In this document: one piece after another, positions 13,700-19,851 of the stretch
Layout of the letters: every line of letters begins with the position of its first letter
How positions within the stretch are numbered: position 1 is the stretch's first letter
The notes under the pieces: generated by a model
The model's input: only the letters and a program-made list of their open reading frames with translations
Told to the model about the DNA's origin: nothing
Databases searched by the model: none
Position numbers and translations under genes: made by a program
Assembly: GCA_035939575.1 (NCBI GenBank)
Contig: DASZFS010000472.1
Location: forward strand, 1 to 19,851
Length of the DNA: 19,851 nt
Direction of reading: 5' to 3'
DNA from: DATKHR01 sp035939575
Lineage (GTDB): Bacteria > Acidobacteriota > Vicinamibacteria > Vicinamibacterales > CAVVIG01

Positions 13700-15148
13700 A
13701 TGCGCCTACATGCTGAAGTCGTCTGCTGCCTAGTCGTCCTCTGCGCCCTCGGCGCGGCGCCCAGGGCCGGCGCCCAGGATACACCCACCGAACGCGACGC
13801 CGCCCGCGACGTTCTGAAGAAGATGGGCGCCCTCGAGCAGTCACTCGATGTACCGGGCCTCGTGGCGCGGCTGACCGCCGCGAACGACGCGCGCGATCGC
13901 GTCGTGACGCGCGCGCAGGAGCTGATGGCGAAGGAGCTGCTCACGATGGCCGACGACATCGCGACGCACCCCGAGATCGGCTTCGAGGAGAAGCGCTCCG
14001 TTCAGAGGCTGACCGACTACCTCAAGGCGCACGATTTCGACGTCGAGATGGGCGTTGCAGGGCTGCCGACGGCGTTCGTCGCGCGGTACAAGCGCAACGC
14101 GGGCGCGCCGACACTCGGCGTCATCCTCGAGTACGACGCGCTGCGCGGCACCAAGGGGGCGTTTCACGGCGATCAACACAGCGCCCAGGGTCCGGTCGGC
14201 ATCGCCGCCGCCGTTGCGATCGCCGAGTACCTCTCGCTCACCCGCACACCCGGCAGCGTCGTCGTCTACGGAACGCCCGGGGAGGAGATGATGCCGCCCA
14301 ACGCGAAGACGGTCATGCACGCGGCCCACGTCTTCGACGGTGCGGACATCATCGTCCGCAGCCACGCGGTCGGCGCGACGTCACGTCCGGCGTACGGCTT
14401 TGGCAGCTGCTGCCTGAACATCGTGGGCGCCAGGTACACGTTCAGCGGCGCGCCCGCGCACCAGATGACGCCCTGGGCCGGCCGCAACGCGCTCGAGGCG
14501 GTCATCGATCTGTTCAAGAACATCGATAGCGTCCGCTCGACGATCCGGCCCGAAGCTCGGATCCAGGGCGTGATCCTCGAGGGTGGCACCGCCCCGAACG
14601 TCGTGCCCGACCGGACCGTCGCTGACTTCTACATCCGCTACCCGGACGAAGTCTACCTGCAGCAGGTCGTCGAGTTCGTCGACAACGCCGCGAAAGCGGC
14701 GGCGCTCGCCACCGGCACGAAAGTGAAGATCGATCACTACGGCAAGGACCTCGACGGCGTCAGCACGGCGACGCTCGGCGAGCTGGGCTTTGCCTACATG
14801 AAGAAGTTCGGCGCCACCAACGTCATGCCCGAGCCTGGAAAGCCGCAGGGCTTCGAGGAAACGGGCAGCGTCTCGCGCGATATCCCCGGCGCGAGCATCA
14901 CCGCGCAGTCGTCGACGGCGGCCAACCACACCTACGAGATGGATGCGGACAACCTGACCGAGATCGGCCACAAGGGGTTCATGGTTGACGCGCAGACGAT
15001 GACGGCCGTGCTCTTCGACTTCGCGACGCACCCCGAATACCGGGCCGCGGTGAAGAAGGAATTCGACGGCGTCAAGGCGCTGTTCGGGGAATACCAGGCG
15101 GCGTTGCAGAAGGTGTACGGCACGCCGGCAGTGGCGGAGCCCAAGTAA
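13700..15148 (+). CDS. Secreted M20-family amidohydrolase (AbgB-like)
   Basis: A 482-residue metallopeptidase-family protein that should be exported: residues 1-26 form a Sec signal (hydrophobic EVVCCLVVLCALGAAP, cleavage near AGAQ). The M20 signatures are HPEIGFEEKRS (90-100), HGDQHSAQGPVGIAAA (156-171) and PGEEMMPP (193-200), with a lid domain around 240-345 and STAANHTYEMDAD (405-417). The family hydrolyses amide bonds of acyl-amino acids, p-aminobenzoyl-glutamate or indole-acetyl conjugates; the substrate here is unknown. AbgB-like relatives usually have a G-C-G-H metal site, whereas this protein has G-D-Q-H at 157-160. The ATG at 13700 directly precedes the signal peptide; an upstream ATA/TTG extension to 13625 would spoil it. 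It stands alone, bounded by the palindromic element and, 6 bases downstream, the converging SpoIID gene. Confidence 0.85.
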   Translation: MRLHAEVVCCLVVLCALGAAPRAGAQDTPTERDAARDVLKKMGALEQSLDVPGLVARLTAANDARDRVVTRAQELMAKELLTMADDIATHPEIGFEEKRSVQRLTDYLKAHDFDVEMGVAGLPTAFVARYKRNAGAPTLGVILEYDALRGTKGAFHGDQHSAQGPVGIAAAVAIAEYLSLTRTPGSVVVYGTPGEEMMPPNAKTVMHAAHVFDGADIIVRSHAVGATSRPAYGFGSCCLNIVGARYTFSGAPAHQMTPWAGRNALEAVIDLFKNIDSVRSTIRPEARIQGVILEGGTAPNVVPDRTVADFYIRYPDEVYLQQVVEFVDNAAKAAALATGTKVKIDHYGKDLDGVSTATLGELGFAYMKKFGATNVMPEPGKPQGFEETGSVSRDIPGASITAQSSTAANHTYEMDADNLTEIGHKGFMVDAQTMTAVLFDFATHPEYRAAVKKEFDGVKALFGEYQAALQKVYGTPAVAEPK

Positions 15149-15154
15149 CCCGCG

Positions 15155-16594
15155 CTACTTCACCGCAGACCACGGCTTGCCGGCTGCCATCTGACGCGCA
15201 AAACAGGCGGTCGCACGCGCGTAAGCCATGCGGAGCGCACCCGGCGACACCGGGTTCTGCAGCTCGTCGTCCGTCGGACAGCGTCCCGAGGGGCCGCCGG
15301 CATCGGTTGGCCGCTCGCCGGCGAAATACGACGCCGCGCCCTCGCGCACCCAGCGGGGACGATCCGCGAACGCCGACTCGGTCAGCACGTGCACCAGCTC
15401 GCGCCTCATGGTCTGTTCGAGCACACCGCGATCGCGCAGCACGGTCAGCGGGACGAAGTGCATTTCGGCTCCAACGGTCGCGCCTGCAGTGAACCAGGGC
15501 TGCGACGTCGCCCGCTGATAGCTCTCCACGGTCGGGTGGAATCGCAGCGCGATTCGCTGGGGCGGTACCAGGCCAAGCTGCTTCGCCAGGCTGTCGCGAG
15601 ATCGAGCCGCAAGGTCACGGATGAGGTCCCGCTCGCCCTCGTCACCAGCGGGCAGAGAGATCACGGTGCCGGTCTCGATAGGGCCGGGGGCCGCCGTGGC
15701 CCGCGCGGAGATCTCGAGGCCGGGAAAGTACCTGGCGAGGATCTCCGTCGAGGTCTGACCCCGCGCCGCCAGCCGCGCGGATCCGATGACGCACAGGCCA
15801 ACGCCGTGCCCGGAACCGTGGCCCGAGAAGCGGAAACCGGTCGGCGTCGCGCGGACTTCGAACGCTGTGCTCTTGATGAACTGCCAGCCCAGCGTGCGGC
15901 CCACCATTGTCCGCAGGTCCTGGCCTGATATCTGGTCGGGCACGAAGCCGTCGACGCGCAGACGCGTCACGCGCCCCGAGTCGCTCCGGGCCACGACGCG
16001 CACGTCGCGCAACTCGCCGCCCCGGAACCCGCCGGCGCGGAGCGCACGGACGAGATCCCCGGCCGCAAGGTCGGTGGACCAGGCGGGCTGACCGTCGCAC
16101 GCGTCGTCGTCTCGCGCCGGGAGAAACCCGGGATCGTCGGCGCCAGGCCAGACCGCCGACGGCCGCTCGGTGTGCCCTCCGCACGACGCGGTATAGAACA
16201 CGGACGCGGGGGCGCCTTTGTACAGGAGCGCCCGCCCCAACGTGGCATCTGCGGCGGCCACCGTGGCAGAGGACGCCTTCCGCAGCACTTGGCAGTGCGT
16301 CTGGTCGCACATGTCGAACCCGTCGGCGCGATGGCGCCCCATGTTCGCCAGCGCGAACGTGCGAATGGTGATCGCAAGCGCCTGAAGCGCCGCCGGCGCG
16401 CTGTCTCGCGCCGCCTCGCCCGCCAGGACGCCGGCAACGTAGTCCTCGAGGCTCATCGTCCGCACCTCGTAGCCGCCGCCCGCTCGCGAGATGCCGACGC
16501 GCAGCGTTCTGGCGGTGGGAGCAGCGGCAGGAAGCACAGGGCGGTCGACGCCGACCGCAAGCACGAGGAGGACGGCGGCAGCCGTCGATCTCAA
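15155..16594 (-). CDS. SpoIID/LytB-domain protein with C-terminal peptidase-MA-like domain
   Basis: A 479-residue secreted protein with signal peptide 1-25 (AAAVLLVLAVGV core). The SpoIID domain covers about 30-295: SLEDYVAGVLAGEAARDSAP (48-67) with the catalytic-type Glu60, TIRTFAL (76-82), CDQTHCQVL (96-104), YTASCGGHTE (134-143) and SGHGSGHGVGLC (257-268). SpoIID enzymes are lytic transglycosylases that cleave peptidoglycan stripped of stem peptides; non-sporulating bacteria carry them too. Residues about 315-479 resemble peptidase-MA/gluzincin-like proteins: RRELVHVLTE (397-406) and WVREGAASYFAG (415-426). The zinc motif is degenerate: R398-E-L-V-H402 instead of HExxH, with Glu418 in the third-ligand position. 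The start is TTG at 16594, overlapping the hydrolase stop by 4 bases (TTGA). It converges on the M20 gene with a 6-base gap and no evident terminator. Confidence 0.83.
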   Translation of the reverse strand: MRSTAAAVLLVLAVGVDRPVLPAAAPTARTLRVGISRAGGGYEVRTMSLEDYVAGVLAGEAARDSAPAALQALAITIRTFALANMGRHRADGFDMCDQTHCQVLRKASSATVAAADATLGRALLYKGAPASVFYTASCGGHTERPSAVWPGADDPGFLPARDDDACDGQPAWSTDLAAGDLVRALRAGGFRGGELRDVRVVARSDSGRVTRLRVDGFVPDQISGQDLRTMVGRTLGWQFIKSTAFEVRATPTGFRFSGHGSGHGVGLCVIGSARLAARGQTSTEILARYFPGLEISARATAAPGPIETGTVISLPAGDEGERDLIRDLAARSRDSLAKQLGLVPPQRIALRFHPTVESYQRATSQPWFTAGATVGAEMHFVPLTVLRDRGVLEQTMRRELVHVLTESAFADRPRWVREGAASYFAGERPTDAGGPSGRCPTDDELQNPVSPGALRMAYARATACFARQMAAGKPWSAVK

Positions 16595-17232
16595 TCGACG
16601 AGCTCCAGAAAGGCCTGGACGTCATGCCAGATCAGCGGCAGGCTCGCGATCAGCTGATGGTCGTCGTCCAGCAGCGACAGCGTGGCGTTCGGTCGCGTCC
16701 GCGCGAACGCCTCGACGGTCCGATAGTCGACCGACGCGTCGCGCGAGCCCTGAAAGATCAGCGTTGGCTGATCGAAGGCCGCCCCGAAGGCATCGTAGCC
16801 GAGGCTGTCGTCGTAGAACGATACGTTCAGGAGGCGCTCCTCGCCGTAAGCATAGTGGAAGAAGGGCAGCGCGCCCTGGCGCCGCCAGGCAGCAATTCTC
16901 TCCGGTGGCAGCAGATGATGGCCGGGCTTCGCGAACATCACGGCCGGCGCGAGCAGCACGAGCCGATTGACGCGTCCGCCGAAGCGAGCGGCCGCAAGCA
17001 CTGCCAGCGTGCCACCCAGGCTGGATCCGATGAGCGTCGCCGGCTCTCCGGCGCGCGCCAGCGCTGCGTCGAGCTGCGCGAGCATCCGCGTCATGGTCAT
17101 CGTGGAAAAATCAGGGAGGTTGAAGTCCGGACACTCGAGCGCCACGTGGTGCTCGCGCAGGCGATCGGCGAAGTAGCCGGCCTTGGTCGACTTCGACGAC
17201 GAGGCGAACCCATGCAGATAGAAGATCGTCAC
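16591..17232 (-). CDS. Small alpha/beta hydrolase (YqiA-like esterase family)
   Basis: A 213-residue single-domain alpha/beta hydrolase. It begins VTIFYLHGFASSSKSTKAG, the HG oxyanion-loop pattern of YqiA/UPF0227-type esterases. The nucleophile elbow is LIGSSLGGTLAVLAA (67-81) with Ser71. The acid is probably Asp165 in FQGSRDASVD, and His192 in LDDDHQL completes the triad. It is predicted cytosolic: no signal peptide. The substrate is unknown; short-chain ester activity is the family expectation. The open frame continues upstream to 17811 through the SET gene, but that part is a shadow. The GTG at 17232 overlaps the SET stop by 4 bases (GTGA) and begins exactly at the family N-terminus. It is the middle gene of a three-gene minus-strand operon. 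Confidence 0.87.
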   Translation of the reverse strand: MTIFYLHGFASSSKSTKAGYFADRLREHHVALECPDFNLPDFSTMTMTRMLAQLDAALARAGEPATLIGSSLGGTLAVLAAARFGGRVNRLVLLAPAVMFAKPGHHLLPPERIAAWRRQGALPFFHYAYGEERLLNVSFYDDSLGYDAFGAAFDQPTLIFQGSRDASVDYRTVEAFARTRPNATLSLLDDDHQLIASLPLIWHDVQAFLELVD

Positions 17233-17621
17233 AGCAGCCCCTGGCACCCCGGCCGGCAGCGGCACTTGATGAGCCCCTCGCCATCGGTGTTGTAGTGGTA
17301 GGTGATCTCCTCGCCTTTTCGAATCTTCCGCGACGCGCGGATCCAGATCACGCCGCCGACAATGTGGACGTAGGCGTTCGGGCGGCAGGAGTGGTTGATG
17401 AAGCGCGCGACGTTGCCGCCGACGCCCGCGTCGATGACCGACCGATTCGTGAGCTTGAAGCACCAGATGTGGCCGCGCCGGATGTAGCGCCGCTCCCGCT
17501 TCAGGCTCTCCTGGTTGGAGATCCGCTCGCCCGCGTAGTGAATGATGCGTGTGTTCTTCGGAATGGTCTTTGCGGCGAACACACCCCATCCCTGGATTCC
17601 CGAACGCCGCTTCTCGATCAT
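17229..17621 (-). CDS. SET-domain protein lysine methyltransferase with post-SET motif
   Basis: A 130-residue protein that is essentially a free-standing SET domain. SGIQGWGVFAAKTIPKNTRI is the SET-I start. ARFINHSCRPNA carries the NHSC motif that binds S-adenosylmethionine and forms the pseudoknot. RKIRKGEEITYHYN is the catalytic-side motif with the conserved Tyr. The C-terminus KCRCRPGCQG gives a C-x-C-x3-C post-SET zinc motif. It would transfer methyl groups from S-adenosylmethionine to lysine in a protein target; which protein cannot be told. The ATG at 17621 gives the family N-terminus; an in-frame GTG at 17648 would add 9 hydrophobic residues. It is the first gene of the minus-strand operon and is divergent from the Rid gene, with about 41 bases between the two starts. 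Confidence 0.85.
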   Translation of the reverse strand: MIEKRRSGIQGWGVFAAKTIPKNTRIIHYAGERISNQESLKRERRYIRRGHIWCFKLTNRSVIDAGVGGNVARFINHSCRPNAYVHIVGGVIWIRASRKIRKGEEITYHYNTDGEGLIKCRCRPGCQGLL

Positions 17622-17633
17622 CCCCACTAAGAA

Positions 17634-17639
17634 TACAAT
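17634..17639 (+). promoter_or_regulatory. Candidate -10 box for the three-domain Rid gene
   Basis: TACAAT matches TATAAT at 5 of 6 positions and sits 24 bases before the Rid start codon. No convincing -35 box is seen 16-18 bases upstream (TTCTCG region). The gap between the divergent SET and Rid genes is very short, so their promoters must overlap each other or the coding ends. Confidence 0.3.
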
Positions 17640-17650
17640 GGCGCTCACTT

Positions 17651-17656
17651 GAGGAG
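17651..17656 (+). promoter_or_regulatory. Ribosome binding site of the Rid gene
   Basis: GAGGAG, a strong Shine-Dalgarno sequence, ends 6 bases before the ATG at 17663 and fixes that start. Confidence 0.75.
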
Positions 17657-17662
17657 TGACCC

Positions 17663-18889
17663 ATGCGCGTGCTGTCGATGTTCACCTTCGCCGCCGTCTG
17701 CATCGGGGCCATGGCCCTGGCGTCTGCACAACCTGTGTCGAAGCAGATCATCGCGACCGGTGGCAATCCGACCCTGCCGTTCAGCCCGGCTGTGAAGGCC
17801 GGCGGTTTCATCTACGTCGCGGGCACGCTGGGCACGGACCGGTCCGGCGCGATTGCAAAGGGCGACATCAAGGCCCAGACGAAGCAGACACTCGACAACA
17901 TCTCCGCGACCCTCGCCTCAGGAGGATCGAGCCTGGCCAACGCGACGAGCGTGACGGTCTACCTGAGAAACGCGAGCGATTTCGCCGCGATGAACGACGT
18001 GTATGCCGGCTACTTCCCGAAAGACCCGCCGGCGCGCACGACGGTCGTCGTGACCCAGCCGCTCGCGAACGCCGACGGTCTGATCGAAATTGCGATGGTG
18101 GCCGTGCCGACCGGCGGCGACCGGAAGATCGTTCACCCGCGCGACTGGATCAAGTCGCCCAGCCCCTACAGCTATGGCATCAAGAGCGGCGACACGCTGT
18201 TCCTGTCCGGTCTGGTCAGCCGGAACGGCAAGGACAACACGAACGTCAAGGGTGACGTGCCAGCGCAGACGAAAGTCGTGCTCGACAACGGCGCGGCCAT
18301 CCTCAAGGAAGCCGGCATGAGCTTCGCGGACGTCGTGTCCGCCCGCGTCTACCTCACGGACGAGACGGGCTTTCAGGCGATGAACACCGCCTACCGATCG
18401 TACTTCGGCGCCGGCGCCCCGCCCGCGCGCGCAACGGTCAAGGCCGCGCTGACGAGCCCCGACTATCTCGTCGAGATCACCATGGTGGCGGTCGCCGCGG
18501 GTGGCGCCGCGGGCCGGAGCGCCATCACGACGCCGAACGCGGACGGCACTCCCGGCACAGCGAATCAGAATCTGAGCTCAGCGATCCGGGTGGGCAATCG
18601 GCTCTATGTGGCCGGCATCACCGGCAACACCGCCGGCAACAAGGGCGACGTCAAGGCCCAGACAACGGAAGTGCTGGCGCGGGTGGGCCGGACGCTCAAG
18701 GCGGCGGGATTTGAGTGGTCACATGTCGTCGACGGCGTCGTATACCTGCCGGATATGTCGAAGTTCCAGGACATGAACGCTGCTTATCGGGAGACGTTCT
18801 CGAAGGATTTTCCGGCCCGGGCCACGGTCGGCACCGGTCTCATGGGTGCGGACGCAGGGGTCGAGATCATGTTCACGGCGGTCAAGTGA
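17663..18889 (+). CDS. Secreted protein with three tandem RidA/YjgF domains
   Basis: A 408-residue protein. Residues 1-22 are a Sec signal (FTFAAVCIGAMALASAQ), so the mature protein is probably periplasmic or secreted. Three Rid (YjgF/YER057c/UK114) repeats follow at about 27-149, 155-278 and 285-408. Each has the F/LYVAG- or FLSGL-type strand, GD-x-x-AQT helix, Y-x-x-x-F-x-x-MN-x-x-Y and PAR-x-TV. The Arg that binds the substrate carboxylate in RidA is kept in all three (Arg125, Arg256, Arg386), as is the following Glu of the [IV]EI strand (Glu142, Glu271, Glu401). Single-domain RidA is a homotrimer that deaminates reactive enamines/imines in the cytosol; this protein could fold as a covalent pseudo-trimer outside it (inference). 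It has a strong ribosome site and is followed 13 bases later by the TauE gene. Confidence 0.9.
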   Translation: MRVLSMFTFAAVCIGAMALASAQPVSKQIIATGGNPTLPFSPAVKAGGFIYVAGTLGTDRSGAIAKGDIKAQTKQTLDNISATLASGGSSLANATSVTVYLRNASDFAAMNDVYAGYFPKDPPARTTVVVTQPLANADGLIEIAMVAVPTGGDRKIVHPRDWIKSPSPYSYGIKSGDTLFLSGLVSRNGKDNTNVKGDVPAQTKVVLDNGAAILKEAGMSFADVVSARVYLTDETGFQAMNTAYRSYFGAGAPPARATVKAALTSPDYLVEITMVAVAAGGAAGRSAITTPNADGTPGTANQNLSSAIRVGNRLYVAGITGNTAGNKGDVKAQTTEVLARVGRTLKAAGFEWSHVVDGVVYLPDMSKFQDMNAAYRETFSKDFPARATVGTGLMGADAGVEIMFTAVK

Positions 18890-18902
18890 CCCGCGTCACG
18901 GC

Positions 18903-19739
18903 GTGCTTGCCGCGCTAGCCGCCATCACCTTCCTCGGCGCCGTCGTCAACGGCGCGCTCGGGTACGGCTTCTCGTCGATTACCGTTCCGCTCGCGCTGCT
19001 GTTCCTGTCCAACCGCGTGCTGAACCCGGCGCTGGTGGTCATCGAGGTCGCCCTCAACGCCTACGTCTTGTGGGTCAACCGTGGCGCGCTGGGCCCACCG
19101 GGCAACGTCCGATGGCGCGTGCTGCCAATCGTCGCCGGGCTGGCGCCGGGGATTCTCGTCGGGACGATGATTGTCGCGCGGGTCAACCCCGGTTGGCTGC
19201 GGCTCTGGACGTTCATCGTGCTGCTCCCGCTGATTCTCGCCCAGGCCGCGGGATATCGACGGCCCATCCGATCGGAGCGGGCCGCCGGGTTCGTGCTCGG
19301 CGGCGGCATCGGCACGCTCTACGCGGTCACGACTATCTCCGGCCCCCCGCTCGCAGTGCTGCTGAGCAACCAGGGCTTCCTGCTCCAGGACTTCCGCGCC
19401 GCGCTCGGCGCAATCCGGCTGTCGGAGTCGTCACTGACGGCCATCTCGTATTCTGCCGCCGGCCTCGTGACGCGGGAGAGCCTCAGGCTGATTCCCTGGA
19501 TCGTGCCGAGCGTCCTGGTCGGCGTGCCGATCGGCGCGTGGCTCATTCAACGTGTGCGGGCGGAGACATTCCGCCGGGTCTGTATGAGCTTCGATGCCTG
19601 GATCGTGGCCTTCGGCCTTTCAACGCTGCTGAACGAGCTCCACGTCGTGAACGGTGCCTCAGCGTTCCTGGTCATGCCGGGCGTCATCGCCATCGACGTG
19701 TGGCTGTACCGCTTCTTCACATGGAGCCGTACTGACTGA
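18903..19739 (+). CDS. TauE/SafE-family membrane permease
   Basis: A 278-residue, very hydrophobic integral inner-membrane protein with about 7-8 predicted membrane segments. The first is VLAALAAITFLGAVVNGALGYGFSSI, whose N-G-x-x-G-Y/F-G pattern is typical of TauE/SafE (sulfite exporter, DUF81) proteins. A second half repeats the pattern around AGFVLGGGIGTLYAVTTISGPPLA, with the family's G-x-x-x-SGPP-like motif. Family members export or import small organic or sulfur-containing anions; no substrate can be assigned. The start is uncertain: GTG at 18903 leaves a 13-base gap after the Rid gene and begins at the first membrane segment, while an in-frame ATG at 18846 would overlap the Rid gene and add 19 charged residues. 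No clear ribosome site precedes 18903, consistent with coupling to the Rid gene. Confidence 0.82.
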   Translation: MLAALAAITFLGAVVNGALGYGFSSITVPLALLFLSNRVLNPALVVIEVALNAYVLWVNRGALGPPGNVRWRVLPIVAGLAPGILVGTMIVARVNPGWLRLWTFIVLLPLILAQAAGYRRPIRSERAAGFVLGGGIGTLYAVTTISGPPLAVLLSNQGFLLQDFRAALGAIRLSESSLTAISYSAAGLVTRESLRLIPWIVPSVLVGVPIGAWLIQRVRAETFRRVCMSFDAWIVAFGLSTLLNELHVVNGASAFLVMPGVIAIDVWLYRFFTWSRTD

Positions 19740-19748
19740 GCCTCGGAT

Positions 19749-19851
19749 GGGCCGAAAACTCATGGTCGCGTGCAGTTGCCTACGCCCTCGATTCCCGACG
19801 ACCCCGTACACGCTTGGGAATTTTGATTTTGGGGCGAGGCAACTGCACGCG
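19749..19851. repeat. Palindromic REPIN/MITE-like element, cut by the right window edge
   Basis: The left arm at 19749-19781 ends CATGGTCGCGTGCAGTTGCCT. It is followed by a 55-base loop (19782-19836) and the start of the right arm AGGCAACTGCACGCG (19837-19851), which pairs perfectly with the left arm as far as visible. The orientation matches the left-edge copy and is opposite to the copy at 13489-13613. It begins 9 bases after the TauE stop and is all that lies between that gene and the window end. Confidence 0.83.

Noticed and set aside
15149..15154. A bidirectional terminator between the converging M20 and SpoIID genes
   Set aside because: Only 6 bases separate the stops, and I see no stem-loop with a T-run there.
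17233..17811. Upstream extension of the alpha/beta hydrolase frame
   Set aside because: It overlaps the SET gene and the Rid gene start; the family N-terminus begins at the GTG at 17232 with a GTGA overlap.
1..19851. Edge repeats as att sites or ends of a composite transposon or island
   Set aside because: A third, inverted copy lies in the middle, and there is no integrase, transposase or tRNA; a dispersed intergenic repeat explains the pattern better.

Overview
This window is visibly very GC-rich, densely packed bacterial chromosome, with GTG/TTG starts, 1-4 base stop/start overlaps and secreted enzymes with Sec signal peptides. The gene mix best fits a Gram-negative soil bacterium, plausibly Acidobacteriota (Vicinamibacteria-like). 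It includes a glycan locus of the exosortase/XrtA-associated type, a secreted M20 amidohydrolase, a SpoIID protein in a setting with no other sporulation genes, and a bacterial SET protein. The taxonomic guess is inference; there is no rRNA or other marker gene here.

Region 1 (about 215-13449, all on +) is one tightly coupled polysaccharide operon. The order is: GT4 glycosyltransferase, heparinase II/III-type polysaccharide lyase, AsnB-type amidotransferase 1, second GT4 glycosyltransferase, AsnB-type amidotransferases 2 and 3, a TIGR03087-like glycosyltransferase, and a GDP-mannose 6-dehydrogenase (AlgD-like). AlgD-type chemistry supplies GDP-mannuronate, the glycosyltransferases build a chain, the lyase could trim a uronate polymer, and the three amidotransferases could convert sugar carboxylates to amides. 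No polymerase, flippase, exporter or exosortase lies in the window, so the locus probably continues upstream.

Region 2 (13700-15148, +) is a secreted M20 amidohydrolase. Converging on it is a three-gene minus-strand operon (17621 down to 15155): a SET-domain methyltransferase, a small alpha/beta hydrolase, and a SpoIID domain fused to a degenerate peptidase-MA-like domain. Its members overlap by 4 bases (GTGA, TTGA).

Region 3 (17663-19739, +), divergent from the SET operon, holds a secreted protein made of three tandem RidA/YjgF domains, followed 13 bases later by a TauE/SafE-family membrane permease.

Repeats: a roughly 125-bp imperfect palindromic element of REPIN/MITE type occurs three times. 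A right half is at the left window edge, where its outer arm is expanded into a 31-bp tandem repeat. A complete copy lies inverted between the glycan operon and the M20 gene. A nearly complete copy lies after the TauE gene and is cut by the right edge. These elements occupy the only real intergenic gaps in the window. I found no tRNA, rRNA, CRISPR array or transposase gene.
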